From the NCBI GenBank assembly GCA_021298595.1, contig JAJTHL010000009.1:1-64000 (forward strand): a stretch of DNA of 64,000 bases, read 5' to 3'. Every line of letters begins with the position of its first letter. Position 1 is the first letter of the stretch. The notes beneath the pieces were generated by a model that made no database searches, had not been told where the DNA came from, and saw only the letters and a list, made by a program, of their open reading frames with translations. Below are positions 18,872-27,113 of this stretch, one piece after another. The stretch comes from Alphaproteobacteria bacterium. GTDB lineage: Bacteria; Pseudomonadota; Alphaproteobacteria; Caedimonadales; UBA1908. The position numbers and the translations under genes are program-made.

Positions 18872-21766
18872 GTGATCCTAAGCTGCGGACAATCTATGCC
18901 TAAAAAACCTTTTCCTTCTCCTGCGTCTGAACGCCTCTTTTTGTCCGTGCGCGGCGCCAAAGAACATAACCTGAAGAACATTAACGTCGATATCCCCAAA
19001 AACTCCCTAACCGTGATCACGGGGCTTAGCGGGTCTGGCAAATCATCCCTTGCCTTTGATACCATTTACGCCGAAGGCCAGCGCCGCTATGTGGAAAGCC
19101 TCTCAGCCTACGCAAGACAGTTCCTAGAGCTTATGCCAAAGCCCCATGTGGATTCCATCGACGGGCTTTCACCTGCCATTTCCATAGAACAAAAAACCGC
19201 CTCTAAAAACCCGCGCTCAACCGTTGGTACCGTCACGGAAATATATGATTATTTGCGTCTTTTGTACGCAAGGGTCGGCGTCCCCTACTCGCCCGCCACG
19301 GGCCTTCCCATTGAAAGCCAGACGGCTTCTCAAATGGTTGATTTGATCCTGGCGCGCCCCGAAAACAGCCGCCTTTATTTAATGAGCCCCCTCGTGCGGG
19401 GTCGCAAGGGTGAGTATAAAAAAGAACTTCTCGATCTGAAGAAAAAAGGGTTTGAGCGCGTCAAGATTGATGGCACCTTTTACACCCTTGAAGATGTGCC
19501 TGCTTTAGAAAAAAACATCAAACACACGATCGAGGTGGTGGTTGACCGCATTATCCTCAAAGACCTAGACGAGCTTCGGGTTCGCCTTTCCCAAAGCGTG
19601 GAAAAAGCTCTGAGTTTAAGTGACGGCCTGTTGGTGGTCGAGGACGCGACGACCCAAGAGCAACAGCTTTTTTCGGCAAAGTTCGCCTGTCCCGTCTCAG
19701 GCTTTACCATCGAAGAAATCGAGCCGCGCCTTTTTTCCTTCAACAGCCCTTATGGGGCCTGTAAAAGCTGCGATGGCCTAGGCGTGCGCACCGCCTTTAC
19801 CCCCGATAAAGTTGTCCCCCATCCCGAATTGACCCTGGCGCAAGGGGCAATCGCGCCCTGGTCAGGTAGTTTTTCGTTTTATTATCAGCAAATCCTCAAG
19901 GCTGTGGTCGCCTTTTGCGGTGATGATGAAAAGCGCCCCTTCAAGGACCTAAGGGCCGACACCCAGAAAATGATCCTTTATGGAAGTCGGTCTAAAGTTG
20001 TGCCCATGTCCTTGCAGCTGACCTCGGATCAAGACGCCCAGTACCATACGTCCAAGAAAACGTTCGAAGGCGTGATCCCGTCCCTCGAGCGACGCTTTCA
20101 CGAAACGGATAATCCGAAAAAACGCGAAGATCTCATGAAGTATCAAAGCGTGAACGAGTGCGAAAGCTGTCACGGCGCGCGCCTGCGCCCCGAAGCCCTT
20201 GCCATTAAAATTGCGGGACTAGATCTGGCTGCTTTGACGCACCTGTCCATTGATGACGCCCTTTCTTGGATTCACGCCCTTCCTGAGAAACTCACCCCTG
20301 GCCAAAAAACCATTGCCGAACGCGTGCTGCGCGAAATTACCGAGCGTCTTGGCTTTTTAACCAGTGTGGGCCTTGGTTATCTGACCCTGGACCGGGGTTC
20401 TGGCACGCTTTCAGGCGGTGAAAGCCAGCGCATTCGTCTCGCGTCCCAAATTGGATCGGGCCTGACAGGCGTTCTTTACGTCTTGGACGAGCCGTCCATT
20501 GGTCTCCATCAACGGGATAACGACCGCCTCTTGGCAACCCTGACAAGACTTCGTGACCTTGGAAACACGGTGCTTGTGGTCGAGCACGACGCCGACACCA
20601 TTAAGGCCAGCGACTATATCCTGGATATGGGGCCAGGGGCGGGCGTACACGGCGGCACGGTGGTCGCCGAAGGACCACTCCAAGACATTCTCAAAAGCAA
20701 AGACAGCCTCACAGCCGCCTATTTGAACGGCGCAAAAGAAATCCCGGTTCCAAAGACGGTGCGAGCAGGAAATGGACACGCCCTTACCCTTCACGGCGCT
20801 AAAGGAAATAACTTACAGAACCTGACGGTTTCTTTTCCTTTGGGCCGCTTTATTTGCGTCACCGGTGTGTCAGGAGGCGGGAAATCTACCCTTGTCATCG
20901 AAACCCTTTACAAGGGCGTGTGCCGCGAGCTTGGCCTGAGCGAAGATGATCCGACCCCTTACACAAGTCTTGAGGGACTTTCTCATATTGATAAGGTCAT
21001 CGATATTGACCAGTCGCCCATTGGACGTACGCCGCGCTCAAACCCCGCAACCTATACAGGCCTTTTTGGCCCCATTCGCGACTGGTTTGCGGGGCTTCCC
21101 GAAGCCAAAGCGCGCGCTTATGCCCCTGGCCGCTTTTCCTTTAACGTCAAGGGGGGACGGTGTGAGGCCTGCCAAGGAGACGGGGTCACCAAAATTGAAA
21201 TGCACTTTTTGCCAGATGTCTACGTTGAATGTGACGTGTGTCACGGCAAACGCTACAACCGAGAAACGCTGGACGTGACGTATCGGGGTAAATCCATCGC
21301 CGACGTTTTGGACATGACCATTGCCGAAGGGATTAGTTTTTTCGAGGCAATCCCCAGTATCCGAGAGCGCTTAAAAACCCTGGATGAAGTGGGTCTTGGT
21401 TATCTGCAGATTGGGCAGCGCGCCACGACCCTTTCAGGGGGTGAGGCCCAGCGCGTCAAACTTGCCAAAGAGCTTTCCAAGCGCGCCACAGGTAAAACCC
21501 TTTATATTCTAGATGAACCGACCACAGGTCTTCATTTCGAGGACGTGCGCAAACTCCTGGAGGTTTTGCATCGTCTTGTGGACCAAGGAAACACCCTTGT
21601 GGTCATAGAACATAACCTTGATGTGATTAAAACAGCGGACTGGCTTATTGATTTGGGACCCGAGGGCGGCGCTGGCGGGGGGCATTTGGTTGCAGAAGGC
21701 ACGCCTCTAGACGTTGCAAAAAACCCGAAAAGCATTACGGGCAAATATCTTGCACCCTATTTGTAA
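18872..21766 (+). CDS. uvrA: UvrABC excinuclease subunit A
   Basis: A 964-residue damage-recognition ATPase of nucleotide excision repair. Two ABC modules are seen: Walker [13 protein letters not shown] and signature [12 protein letters not shown] in the first, [12 protein letters not shown] and [12 protein letters not shown] in the second. The zinc site CEACQGDG with [10 protein letters not shown] is complete; the first zinc site reads [18 protein letters not shown] and lacks its second Cys, which to my knowledge is common in alphaproteobacterial UvrA. GTG 18872 has GGGG four bases upstream; ATG 18896 (MPKKPF) is an equally good start. It converges on the next gene with 7 nt between stops. 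Confidence 0.97.
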   Translation: MILSCGQSMPKKPFPSPASERLFLSVRGAKEHNLKNINVDIPKNSLTVITGLSGSGKSSLAFDTIYAEGQRRYVESLSAYARQFLELMPKPHVDSIDGLSPAISIEQKTASKNPRSTVGTVTEIYDYLRLLYARVGVPYSPATGLPIESQTASQMVDLILARPENSRLYLMSPLVRGRKGEYKKELLDLKKKGFERVKIDGTFYTLEDVPALEKNIKHTIEVVVDRIILKDLDELRVRLSQSVEKALSLSDGLLVVEDATTQEQQLFSAKFACPVSGFTIEEIEPRLFSFNSPYGACKSCDGLGVRTAFTPDKVVPHPELTLAQGAIAPWSGSFSFYYQQILKAVVAFCGDDEKRPFKDLRADTQKMILYGSRSKVVPMSLQLTSDQDAQYHTSKKTFEGVIPSLERRFHETDNPKKREDLMKYQSVNECESCHGARLRPEALAIKIAGLDLAALTHLSIDDALSWIHALPEKLTPGQKTIAERVLREITERLGFLTSVGLGYLTLDRGSGTLSGGESQRIRLASQIGSGLTGVLYVLDEPSIGLHQRDNDRLLATLTRLRDLGNTVLVVEHDADTIKASDYILDMGPGAGVHGGTVVAEGPLQDILKSKDSLTAAYLNGAKEIPVPKTVRAGNGHALTLHGAKGNNLQNLTVSFPLGRFICVTGVSGGGKSTLVIETLYKGVCRELGLSEDDPTPYTSLEGLSHIDKVIDIDQSPIGRTPRSNPATYTGLFGPIRDWFAGLPEAKARAYAPGRFSFNVKGGRCEACQGDGVTKIEMHFLPDVYVECDVCHGKRYNRETLDVTYRGKSIADVLDMTIAEGISFFEAIPSIRERLKTLDEVGLGYLQIGQRATTLSGGEAQRVKLAKELSKRATGKTLYILDEPTTGLHFEDVRKLLEVLHRLVDQGNTLVVIEHNLDVIKTADWLIDLGPEGGAGGGHLVAEGTPLDVAKNPKSITGKYLAPYL

Positions 21767-21773
21767 AATAAAT

Positions 21774-22268
21774 TTAAGTATTCAGCATGGGGTTTTTAAA
21801 ACTTGCCGCGTGCTCGGACACAAGTTTCAAATAAGGCTCGAGCTCCCACAAAATGCTTGTGAGGGCGCCGAAGACAATGCTGGTGCTCAGGGTATCCCTC
21901 ACGGTGTTGCTGACGACCATCAGGTGTTGATCCACTGTGACCTCGGGCTTTGCCTTGAGGCCTTTATGGGCCCGAAGGGCGCATAGCACAGTTAAAATAA
22001 AGGCGCGCTGCTTGGGTGATTCACAGGTGAAAGGAATGGCGCCCAAAAAACCATAGACACTCATTTTCCACTGCGCCCCCTCTTGATAAAAGCACATGGT
22101 GAAGGGAACCCCTTTATATGAAAAGCAAGTTTCTGGAATATGTGGATTTTTTTCGAAGAGAAGATGGCCGTCTGTATCCACACGCACGCCAAAAAGCGTG
22201 GGCTTTTGATAACCCTCCACATCCAGAAGTTCCATCAAATGTGATTCAACAATCTGTTTTTTTAGCAT
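21774..22268 (-). CDS. Conserved-looking cytosolic protein of unknown function (YbjN/secretion-chaperone-like shape)
   Basis: Not firmly recognised. A 164-residue soluble protein with no signal peptide, starting at ATG 22268 after GGGGG. The order of elements is helix (IVESHLMELLDVEG), several strands (FGVRVDTDGHLLF, CFSYKGVPFTMCFY), then two long helices (RAFILTVLCALRAHKG and a C-terminal ALTSILWELEPYLKLVSEHA). This resembles the alpha-beta fold of YbjN proteins and class I secretion chaperones in length and layout, but no diagnostic motif proves it. It is divergent from psd and convergent with uvrA. Confidence 0.55.
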   Translation of the reverse strand: MLKKQIVESHLMELLDVEGYQKPTLFGVRVDTDGHLLFEKNPHIPETCFSYKGVPFTMCFYQEGAQWKMSVYGFLGAIPFTCESPKQRAFILTVLCALRAHKGLKAKPEVTVDQHLMVVSNTVRDTLSTSIVFGALTSILWELEPYLKLVSEHAASFKNPMLNT

Positions 22269-22360
22269 CTTGCCCCCTGTTTCTCCTCTATAACGCCTTT
22301 CTGGAGATTGCGCGCATTTTGGTGTAGTGTGCCAAGAAGTTATTAAGGAAGGAATAACAC

Positions 22361-23044
22361 ATGGAACCCAGATCAACTTTTGCCATTCACCAAGATGGCT
22401 GGAAATTTGTTATTGTTTTTGCCGCTGTCACGCTATTGATGGCCATGGTCTCGCAGACTTTAGGCTGGATTGGCGCCATCCTCACCGTATGGTGTATTTT
22501 GTTTTTCAGAGATCCACAGCGCCTGACCCCCACCCGTGAGGGCCTCATTGTCAGCCCCGCTGACGGCGTGGTGTGCGGCATTCAGTCCGTGACGCCCCCC
22601 CAAGAGCTGGGTCTGACAGGCACTTGGACGCGCGTGAGTATTTTTTTGAATGTTTTTGATGTTCACGTGAACCGCGTTCCTTTGGGCGGCACCATTATCA
22701 AAAGCGTCTACCACCCAGGCCGCTTTATCAACGCAAGTCTTGATAAGGCCAGCGAGCATAACGAGCGTCAATCCCTTGTGGTGGAGACAGAAAGCGGCCT
22801 TCAGATCGCTTTTGTGCAAATCGCAGGCCTGATTGCTAGGCGTATTGTGTGTCAAGTCAACGAAAACCAAACAATGAAAACGGGTCAACGTTTTGGCATG
22901 ATCCGCTTTGGTAGCCGCGCCGACGTGTATCTGCCTGAAGGCATTGCTCCCCTTGTGTGCGAAGGTCAACGCATGGTTGCTGGTGAAAGCATCCTGGCTG
23001 ATCTTGAGTCCAAGGAACCTCAACGTCAAGCAGAGGTACGTTAA
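22361..23044 (+). CDS. psd: Phosphatidylserine decarboxylase proenzyme (short alphaproteobacterial type)
   Basis: A 227-residue membrane-associated enzyme that makes phosphatidylethanolamine from phosphatidylserine. An N-terminal hydrophobic segment ([20 protein letters not shown]) is followed by FFRDPQR, SPADG and [14 protein letters not shown]. Self-cleavage should occur at Gly-Ser in [11 protein letters not shown], giving the pyruvoyl cofactor. The short form of about 230 residues is the one seen in alphaproteobacteria. pssA follows after 2 nt, so the two steps of the pathway are co-transcribed and probably coupled. Start ATG 22361 has AAGGAA upstream. Confidence 0.95.
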   Translation: MEPRSTFAIHQDGWKFVIVFAAVTLLMAMVSQTLGWIGAILTVWCILFFRDPQRLTPTREGLIVSPADGVVCGIQSVTPPQELGLTGTWTRVSIFLNVFDVHVNRVPLGGTIIKSVYHPGRFINASLDKASEHNERQSLVVETESGLQIAFVQIAGLIARRIVCQVNENQTMKTGQRFGMIRFGSRADVYLPEGIAPLVCEGQRMVAGESILADLESKEPQRQAEVR

Positions 23045-23046
23045 TC

Positions 23047-23871
23047 ATGACAACGCACCCCCAAGAACCCTCTCCTGTCCTGAAGGGCCGCCTTCAAAGC
23101 CACAGCATCAAAAGCATGCTGCCAAACCTTGCCACCGTCATGGCCATGTGTGTGGGGCTAAGTGCCATTCGGTTTGCCCTGGTGGGGCGTTACGGCATGG
23201 CGGCAGGAGCCATCTTCTTGGCGGGTGTGCTGGATGCCATGGACGGGCGTCTTGCCCGTCTTCTCGGCGCTGCCAGTGAATTTGGTGCTGAACTTGATTC
23301 GCTGTCGGACTTTGTGTCCTTTGGCGTGGCACCCGGCGTCGTCCTCTACATTTTATGCCTTAACACGTGGCAGGGCTTTGGGTGGACGCCTTGTCTCTTT
23401 TTCGCCGTGTGTATGGGTCTTCGCCTGGCGCGCTTTAATATCTCTAGCAGAAATCCCAACAGACCCCTATGGTCCAGCCAGTTCTTTACGGGTGTGCCGG
23501 CCCCTGCGGGCGCCATGCTGGCCCTCTTTCCCCTGACCTTGCACCTCGCAACCGATTACCCTCTTTTTATCCATCCTGGCTTTTGCTTTATCTCCCTTGC
23601 GGGTGCGGGCACCCTGATGGTCAGCCGCCTTCCCACCTTTTCGTTTAAATCAGCCTCAATCCCGCGGCCGTTTATCCTGCCGCTTCTTCTCCTCGTCAGT
23701 CTTGCCGTTGTCAGCCTTTTTAGCGAGCCCTGGATGACCTTAAGCGTGATCACGGCCTTTTACATCGGCATTCTTCCCCTGGGGCCCCGCTTCTTTCGCA
23801 AGAAGATGAAGCAAAGTCAGCCCCTGACAGAGGCGACTGACGCTGAAAAAACCCACTCAACAGATCTCTAA
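23047..23871 (+). CDS. pssA: CDP-diacylglycerol--serine O-phosphatidyltransferase
   Basis: A 274-residue multi-pass membrane protein that makes phosphatidylserine, the substrate of psd just upstream. The CDP-alcohol phosphotransferase signature D-G-x2-A-R-x8-G-x3-D-x3-D is present as DGRLARLLGAASEFGAELDS followed by LSD. The N-terminus has a short cytosolic stretch (HSIKSMLPNLATVMAMCVGL), and about seven hydrophobic segments follow. It ends just before a strong terminator that it shares with the convergent BrnQ-like gene. Confidence 0.95.
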   Translation: MTTHPQEPSPVLKGRLQSHSIKSMLPNLATVMAMCVGLSAIRFALVGRYGMAAGAIFLAGVLDAMDGRLARLLGAASEFGAELDSLSDFVSFGVAPGVVLYILCLNTWQGFGWTPCLFFAVCMGLRLARFNISSRNPNRPLWSSQFFTGVPAPAGAMLALFPLTLHLATDYPLFIHPGFCFISLAGAGTLMVSRLPTFSFKSASIPRPFILPLLLLVSLAVVSLFSEPWMTLSVITAFYIGILPLGPRFFRKKMKQSQPLTEATDAEKTHSTDL

Positions 23872-23878
23872 AATATCA

Positions 23879-23912
23879 CGCTCCCAAGAGATCTTCCTGG
23901 GAGCGTTTTCTC
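23879..23912. terminator. Rho-independent terminator between pssA and brnQ
   Basis: CGCTCCCA (23879-23886) pairs with TGGGAGCG (23898-23905), followed by TTTTCTCTT on the + strand. It ends the psd-pssA transcript; the opposite strand has a weaker U-tract. Confidence 0.85.
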
Positions 23913-25073
23913 TTAAATGAACGCGGACACGACCGCTCCCAAAAGCATTACGTAGAACGCGCGCGGGGCAAGGTTTAACCGCTCCAGGCCAAAGGTTTTT
24001 TCGGCAATCTTGCCTAGCGCCAGGGCAATGAGCGCGGGGTAGGCATAGGTAAGCGCCGTCCCCAGCCAGCTTGCAAGCTTGGTAAACCCTGCCAAGGACA
24101 CAGCAAAGCTAAGACCTAGGGTTAAGACCAAGGATGCTTGCCTTGACATCTTGTTCTGGGTCACTTCTGCGTGAAAAAACTCCGCAAAGAGATTCGTCAA
24201 GATGATCAAGGTTGTCAGGCACGCAAGGCAGATGGTCGTGGCCATCAAAGGCGTGGCAAACTCACCCAGCACGTGCTCGGCAATGACAATGAGCATCCGC
24301 TCGGCCGGGACCGCTGTAAGTAACGGCCCGTACGCCGCCCCCAAATACACAAAGCCGCCGTACACAAGAGCCAAAAGAATAATCCCCACAAGGCTTGCCG
24401 AAAGTGACAAGCGCATAAGACTGACGTTAGAAGGATGGAGCGTTTGCTGGATTTTCAGGTATTGGATGGTTGTGGCTGAAAAGAAAAAGGCGGCCAAAAG
24501 ATCCATAGTCTGATACCCGACCCAGAAGCCGTTTTCAAAGACTTTGACGCTGGACAAGGGTGTGACGGCACACGCAGGCGCTTTATAGACACCAAGGGCG
24601 ACAATGACCGCGATGCTTGTTAACAGAACAGGCGTTAGGAAACTGCCAAGGATGCTAACGATGCGGCGTTGCTGCCAGCACAGAGCGCCTGTTAGCACAC
24701 AGAAAAGCCCTGCAAAGACGGCCTCAGACAGCGATTCAAACACCAGCTGAAGACCTGCGTGGGCCACAATGATACAGCGCGCGCTGACTCCCAAAGGCCC
24801 CATGAGGGCGAGCATCATAAATGTCAGTAAAAAGGCCGGAAGCCTGCCAATTTCGCTAAAGAACTTTTGGCGCTTGCCCTCGGCCACGATCATGCTGATC
24901 AGACCCAAAAAAGGAACAAAAATCCCGGTGATAAAAAGACCCAGCGCCCCCCACTCGAATTTATCCAGGGAGGCAGCCCCAATGGCCAAAGGAAACACCA
25001 AGTTTCCCGACCCAAAAAACATGGAAAACATGGCAAAGCCGGCAGTAACGGCAAGCAATTTACGTGTCATCAT
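23913..25073 (-). CDS. brnQ: Branched-chain amino acid transporter, BrnQ/LIVCS family
   Basis: A 386-residue membrane protein with about eleven hydrophobic segments. The N-terminus AGFAMFSMFFGSGNLVFPLA matches the BrnQ signature (the FGAGNLIFP box). The family imports leucine, isoleucine and valine with a cation. It is somewhat shorter than typical members of about 430 residues; the missing part would be at the C-terminus, where the sequence ends shortly after a final hydrophobic segment. Uptake of branched-chain amino acids would suit a host-dependent organism. A 236-nt divergent intergenic stretch separates it from the L,D-transpeptidase. Confidence 0.9.
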   Translation of the reverse strand: MMTRKLLAVTAGFAMFSMFFGSGNLVFPLAIGAASLDKFEWGALGLFITGIFVPFLGLISMIVAEGKRQKFFSEIGRLPAFLLTFMMLALMGPLGVSARCIIVAHAGLQLVFESLSEAVFAGLFCVLTGALCWQQRRIVSILGSFLTPVLLTSIAVIVALGVYKAPACAVTPLSSVKVFENGFWVGYQTMDLLAAFFFSATTIQYLKIQQTLHPSNVSLMRLSLSASLVGIILLALVYGGFVYLGAAYGPLLTAVPAERMLIVIAEHVLGEFATPLMATTICLACLTTLIILTNLFAEFFHAEVTQNKMSRQASLVLTLGLSFAVSLAGFTKLASWLGTALTYAYPALIALALGKIAEKTFGLERLNLAPRAFYVMLLGAVVSAFI

Positions 25074-25151
25074 TTTCTTCTTTCAAATATATATAGGCTC
25101 CCCTTGGAAGGAGGCGATCTTAAAGCAGCAAAAAAGGGTAAAAGAGTACGA

Positions 25152-25166
25152 TGGCGCTAGGCGCCA
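25152..25166. promoter_or_regulatory. Perfect dyad in a divergent intergenic region (possible operator)
   Basis: TGGCGC-TAG-GCGCCA is a perfect 6-bp inverted repeat with a 3-nt spacer, lying between the start of the BrnQ-like gene (leftward) and the L,D-transpeptidase gene (rightward). No T-run follows on either strand, so a protein-binding site is more likely than a terminator. No binder can be named. Confidence 0.35.
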
Positions 25167-25309
25167 ATAGAAAAAATCGAACGGATGACAACGTGTACTC
25201 TCATAATCTCATCAAAATGCCATAAGGAGGGCCTAAAATCAAGTCCCTTGAAAGTTGGCGCAGAATACGGTCTGATAAAAAGATATCGATAAAAAACAGG
25301 GACCCCATA

Positions 25310-26935
25310 ATGACCTTTCTCCAACGCATGAGCTTTCTTTTTGTCTTGATCTTGTGCCAGCCCTCCCTTTACGCGGACGCGGTACCCTTTATCGCGGTGC
25401 AAGAAGCCTTGAGACAAGCCACCGACCGCGATCCTTTAACAACCAAATCGTCCCAAGAAAAAGAAGTTTTGGCCTTTTATAAGGAACGTGCTTTTGAGCC
25501 CACCTGGGCCACCCCCACTGGATGGAGTGACGCCGCGCGCGTCGTGCGAGACACCCTGAACCGCGCCCAAGAAGAAGGGCTTGATCCCAAGGACTACACA
25601 AGAAGTATCGCGCTTTTGGAAAAAATACCGCAAACCCCCCAAGACGTTCTAGCAGCTGAGCTTGCCCTGACCCAAGACGCCCTGTCCTATATCAACGACT
25701 TAAAGGGGGAGCGTTTAAATCCCACAAAAATTGGACAACCGCTTTATCTCAAACCTGACCCTGTCGACGCGCCTATGATTTTGGCTCAAGGTATCACCAA
25801 TGACCCTACAGGCATATGGTTTCAGAAACTAACGGTTCCCAAAGAACAGTACCAAGCCCTGAAAAAGCTGTTGGCCGAGTACCGCGCGAAACTAGATGCC
25901 GATACGAAACTTCCCACTATTCCCGTCACAGGCAAACTTCTCAAAAAGGGCATCAGCGCGCCAGATGTCGCCCTGCTTCGTACCCTGCTTCGTGCCCACG
26001 GGTTTGATGCCGGTGAGAGTGCGAGGCCTGAGTATTTTGATGACGCCCTTGAAAGCGCCCTGAAGCAGTTTCAAGAGGCAAGCCTTCTTGAGGATGACGG
26101 CATTTTGGGCCCGCAAGGTCGGCGCGCCCTTAATCGCAGCGTTCAAGACAAACTAAAACAAATCATCGTCAGTATGGAACGTTGGCGCTGGCTGCCTGAA
26201 CATATGCCAGAGCGCTATGTCCTTGTGAACATTGCAGGGTTCGAGCTTTACGCCTATGACGGAGGTCACACTGCCTTGTCCATGCCTGTCATCATTGGGC
26301 GCGACTACCGTAAGACACCTGTGTTTTCCTCGACCATCAACTCGGTACGTTTTAACCCCTCCTGGGGTGTCCCCCACAGTATTGCGGTCAAGGACAAGCT
26401 GCCAAAACTGCAAAGCAATCCTGGCTATTTCGTGGATAAAGGATACGAGATCTATGATGAGAGCGGCACACAAGTCGATCCACGGGATGTCAATTGGAAT
26501 GAGATCAGCGCCAGCGACTTTCACTATAGCCTTCGCCAAAATCCAGGTCCTGCCAACGCCCTTGGAAAAATCCGTTTTAGTATAGATAGTCCCTTTGATG
26601 TGTATCTCCATGACACCTCGGACCCGCAGCTTTTTGCTAAAAAAGTCCGTACCTTTAGCTCTGGCTGTATTCGGGTCAGCAAACCTGCAGAGCTTGCCTT
26701 TTTCGTGTTCCACGACACGGACAAATGGCCCCTTGAGGTCATCAAAAAATCCATGGAAGGGACCCAAACCCGCAACGTCTCTTTGCCAAGTCCTGTGCCT
26801 GTTTACATTACGTACTTCACCGTTTGGGTGGGGCCAGAGGGGCATCCAGAATTTAGGGACGATATCTACAATCAAGACGCAGCCATTTACCAAGCCCTTG
26901 AGAAAAGAGCTTCCCGCGCGGCTGAGGCTGTGTAA
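25310..26935 (+). CDS. Periplasmic L,D-transpeptidase (LdtD/YcbB type)
   Basis: A 541-residue protein with a signal peptide (FLFVLILCQPSLYADA). An N-terminal scaffold contains FKSAxx-like VLAFYKERAFEPTW, then a peptidoglycan-binding domain (ISAPDVALLRTLLRAHGF to LEDDGILGPQGRRAL). The YkuD domain holds the active site His434 (LHDTSDPQLF) and Cys453 (SSGCIRVSKP). Such enzymes make 3-3 cross-links between stem peptides or attach proteins to the wall, so this bacterium keeps a peptidoglycan sacculus. AGGGA precedes ATG 25310. It has its own terminator downstream. Confidence 0.93.
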   Translation: MTFLQRMSFLFVLILCQPSLYADAVPFIAVQEALRQATDRDPLTTKSSQEKEVLAFYKERAFEPTWATPTGWSDAARVVRDTLNRAQEEGLDPKDYTRSIALLEKIPQTPQDVLAAELALTQDALSYINDLKGERLNPTKIGQPLYLKPDPVDAPMILAQGITNDPTGIWFQKLTVPKEQYQALKKLLAEYRAKLDADTKLPTIPVTGKLLKKGISAPDVALLRTLLRAHGFDAGESARPEYFDDALESALKQFQEASLLEDDGILGPQGRRALNRSVQDKLKQIIVSMERWRWLPEHMPERYVLVNIAGFELYAYDGGHTALSMPVIIGRDYRKTPVFSSTINSVRFNPSWGVPHSIAVKDKLPKLQSNPGYFVDKGYEIYDESGTQVDPRDVNWNEISASDFHYSLRQNPGPANALGKIRFSIDSPFDVYLHDTSDPQLFAKKVRTFSSGCIRVSKPAELAFFVFHDTDKWPLEVIKKSMEGTQTRNVSLPSPVPVYITYFTVWVGPEGHPEFRDDIYNQDAAIYQALEKRASRAAEAV

Positions 26936-26944
26936 CACATCTCG

Positions 26945-26976
26945 CCCCAGAAGAGATCTTTCTTCTGGGGTTTTTT
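26945..26976 (+). terminator. Rho-independent terminator of the L,D-transpeptidase gene
   Basis: CCCCAGAAGA (26945-26954) pairs perfectly with TCTTCTGGGG (26961-26970) around a 6-nt loop and is followed by six T residues. It lies 9 nt after the stop codon. Confidence 0.93.
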
Positions 26977-27113
26977 CTTCACCGCTTTCAGACTGTTAGA
27001 CACGCTTCCTCTAAAAAGGTATTTTGGATCCGCAAAAACCTCCCACGTGCCCTGGTCTTTTGAGCTATTTTTGACTATGATCTTGTCGACTCCAACCCAA
27101 AAACCAGACAGGT

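Noticed and set aside
26153-26938. A 261-codon frame opposite the L,D-transpeptidase
   Set aside because: It mirrors the conserved YkuD coding region on the other strand and has no supporting signals.
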